Below are positions 63,904 to 64,000 of a DNA stretch of 64,000 bases, one piece after another. Both the position numbers and the translations under genes were made by a program. Within the stretch, counting starts at the first letter, position 1. Each line of letters opens with the position of its first letter. The notes under the pieces were generated by a model. That model saw only the letters and a program-made list of their open reading frames with translations. It searched no databases and was not told where the DNA came from. The stretch comes from VRUE01 sp963702035 (GTDB taxonomy: Bacteria > Actinomycetota > Thermoleophilia > Solirubrobacterales > 70-9), in the NCBI GenBank assembly GCA_963702035.1, contig OY969700.1:2294001-2358000 (forward strand), written 5' to 3'.

Positions 63904-64000
63904 ATGATGCGGCAATCGCCTGAACCCTATGACGGGGTTGTCAGTGGAGACTCTCGTCCTCACCTCTTCCCCGATGTGACGAGTATGTGCTCGCCTATCC
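63904..64000 (+). CDS. Possible gene start running off the right edge
   Basis: ATG 63904 follows GGGAGG by 4 nt and the frame is open to the window end (32 codons, MMRQSPEPYDGVVSGDSRPH). The residues show no recognisable family. Listed because of the good ribosome-binding site and the operator-like palindrome upstream. Confidence 0.35.
   Translation, partial: MMRQSPEPYDGVVSGDSRPHLFPDVTSMCSPI

Overview
The window is high-GC DNA (about 70 percent GC by eye) with many GTG starts, ATGA/GTGA gene overlaps and Shine-Dalgarno-like GGAG runs. Gene content points to Actinomycetota: HemQ-type coproheme decarboxylase, FprA-type reductase, PimA-like mannosyltransferase, DUF3618 and Holin-X genes, eno followed by a FtsB-like gene, R2lox-like oxidase and CTC-type L25. 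My impression is a Thermoleophilia/Solirubrobacterales-like soil actinobacterium, but no rRNA is present to prove it.

Layout. 1-7.4 kb: an acyl-CoA catabolic cluster (acyl-CoA dehydrogenase, enoyl-CoA hydratase, acyl-CoA carboxylase, BKACE enzyme, CaiB CoA-transferase) followed by a MerR regulator and an SDR. 7.4-12.8 kb: a cyclase-domain/AAA/TPR signalling protein, nitrilase, TetR, and three small membrane-associated proteins. 12.8-14.4 and 20.8-22.3 kb: two nearly identical IS110/IS1111-type insertion sequences. 14.4-20.8 kb: DegV, an Fe-S trio (HesB, Grx4, BolA), FprA, HemQ and a membrane protein. 22.4-30.5 kb: PimA-like/LPG-synthase fusion, PucR, DedA-PAP2 fusion, ispE, rsmA, tatD. 30.5-39.1 kb: metH, tRNA-Gln, HNH protein, DUF308, glmU, prs, GDPD. 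39.1-45 kb: a wrecked membrane gene, ABC1 kinase, rplY, pth, enoyl-CoA hydratase, polysaccharide deacetylase. 45-57 kb: mfd, a PpiC/SurA foldase, eno, ftsB-like, a large membrane protein, nuclease, FBP aldolase. 57-64 kb: a pseudo-rhomboid, metal hydrolase, R2lox-like oxidase, a sigma factor fused to an anti-sigma-like tail, tRNA-Leu and a ThDP enzyme.

The most striking content is not a gene. About two dozen palindromic elements (35-170 bp) are scattered through the window. They fall into families (called A to G here) with a conserved core, but nearly every copy has its own outer inverted-repeat arms. The arms often contain a neighbouring stop or start codon. Most copies lie exactly between gene ends; several lie in frame inside genes (ispE, the nuclease and two membrane proteins), encoding extra loops. 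Both insertion sequences sit at the same point of a family-G element, and the non-coding end of the insertion sequence carries matches to that target and to its own end, as expected for a bridge/seek RNA. The housekeeping genes are mostly ordinary; the repeats, their arms and their use as insertion targets are the candidate undescribed system.
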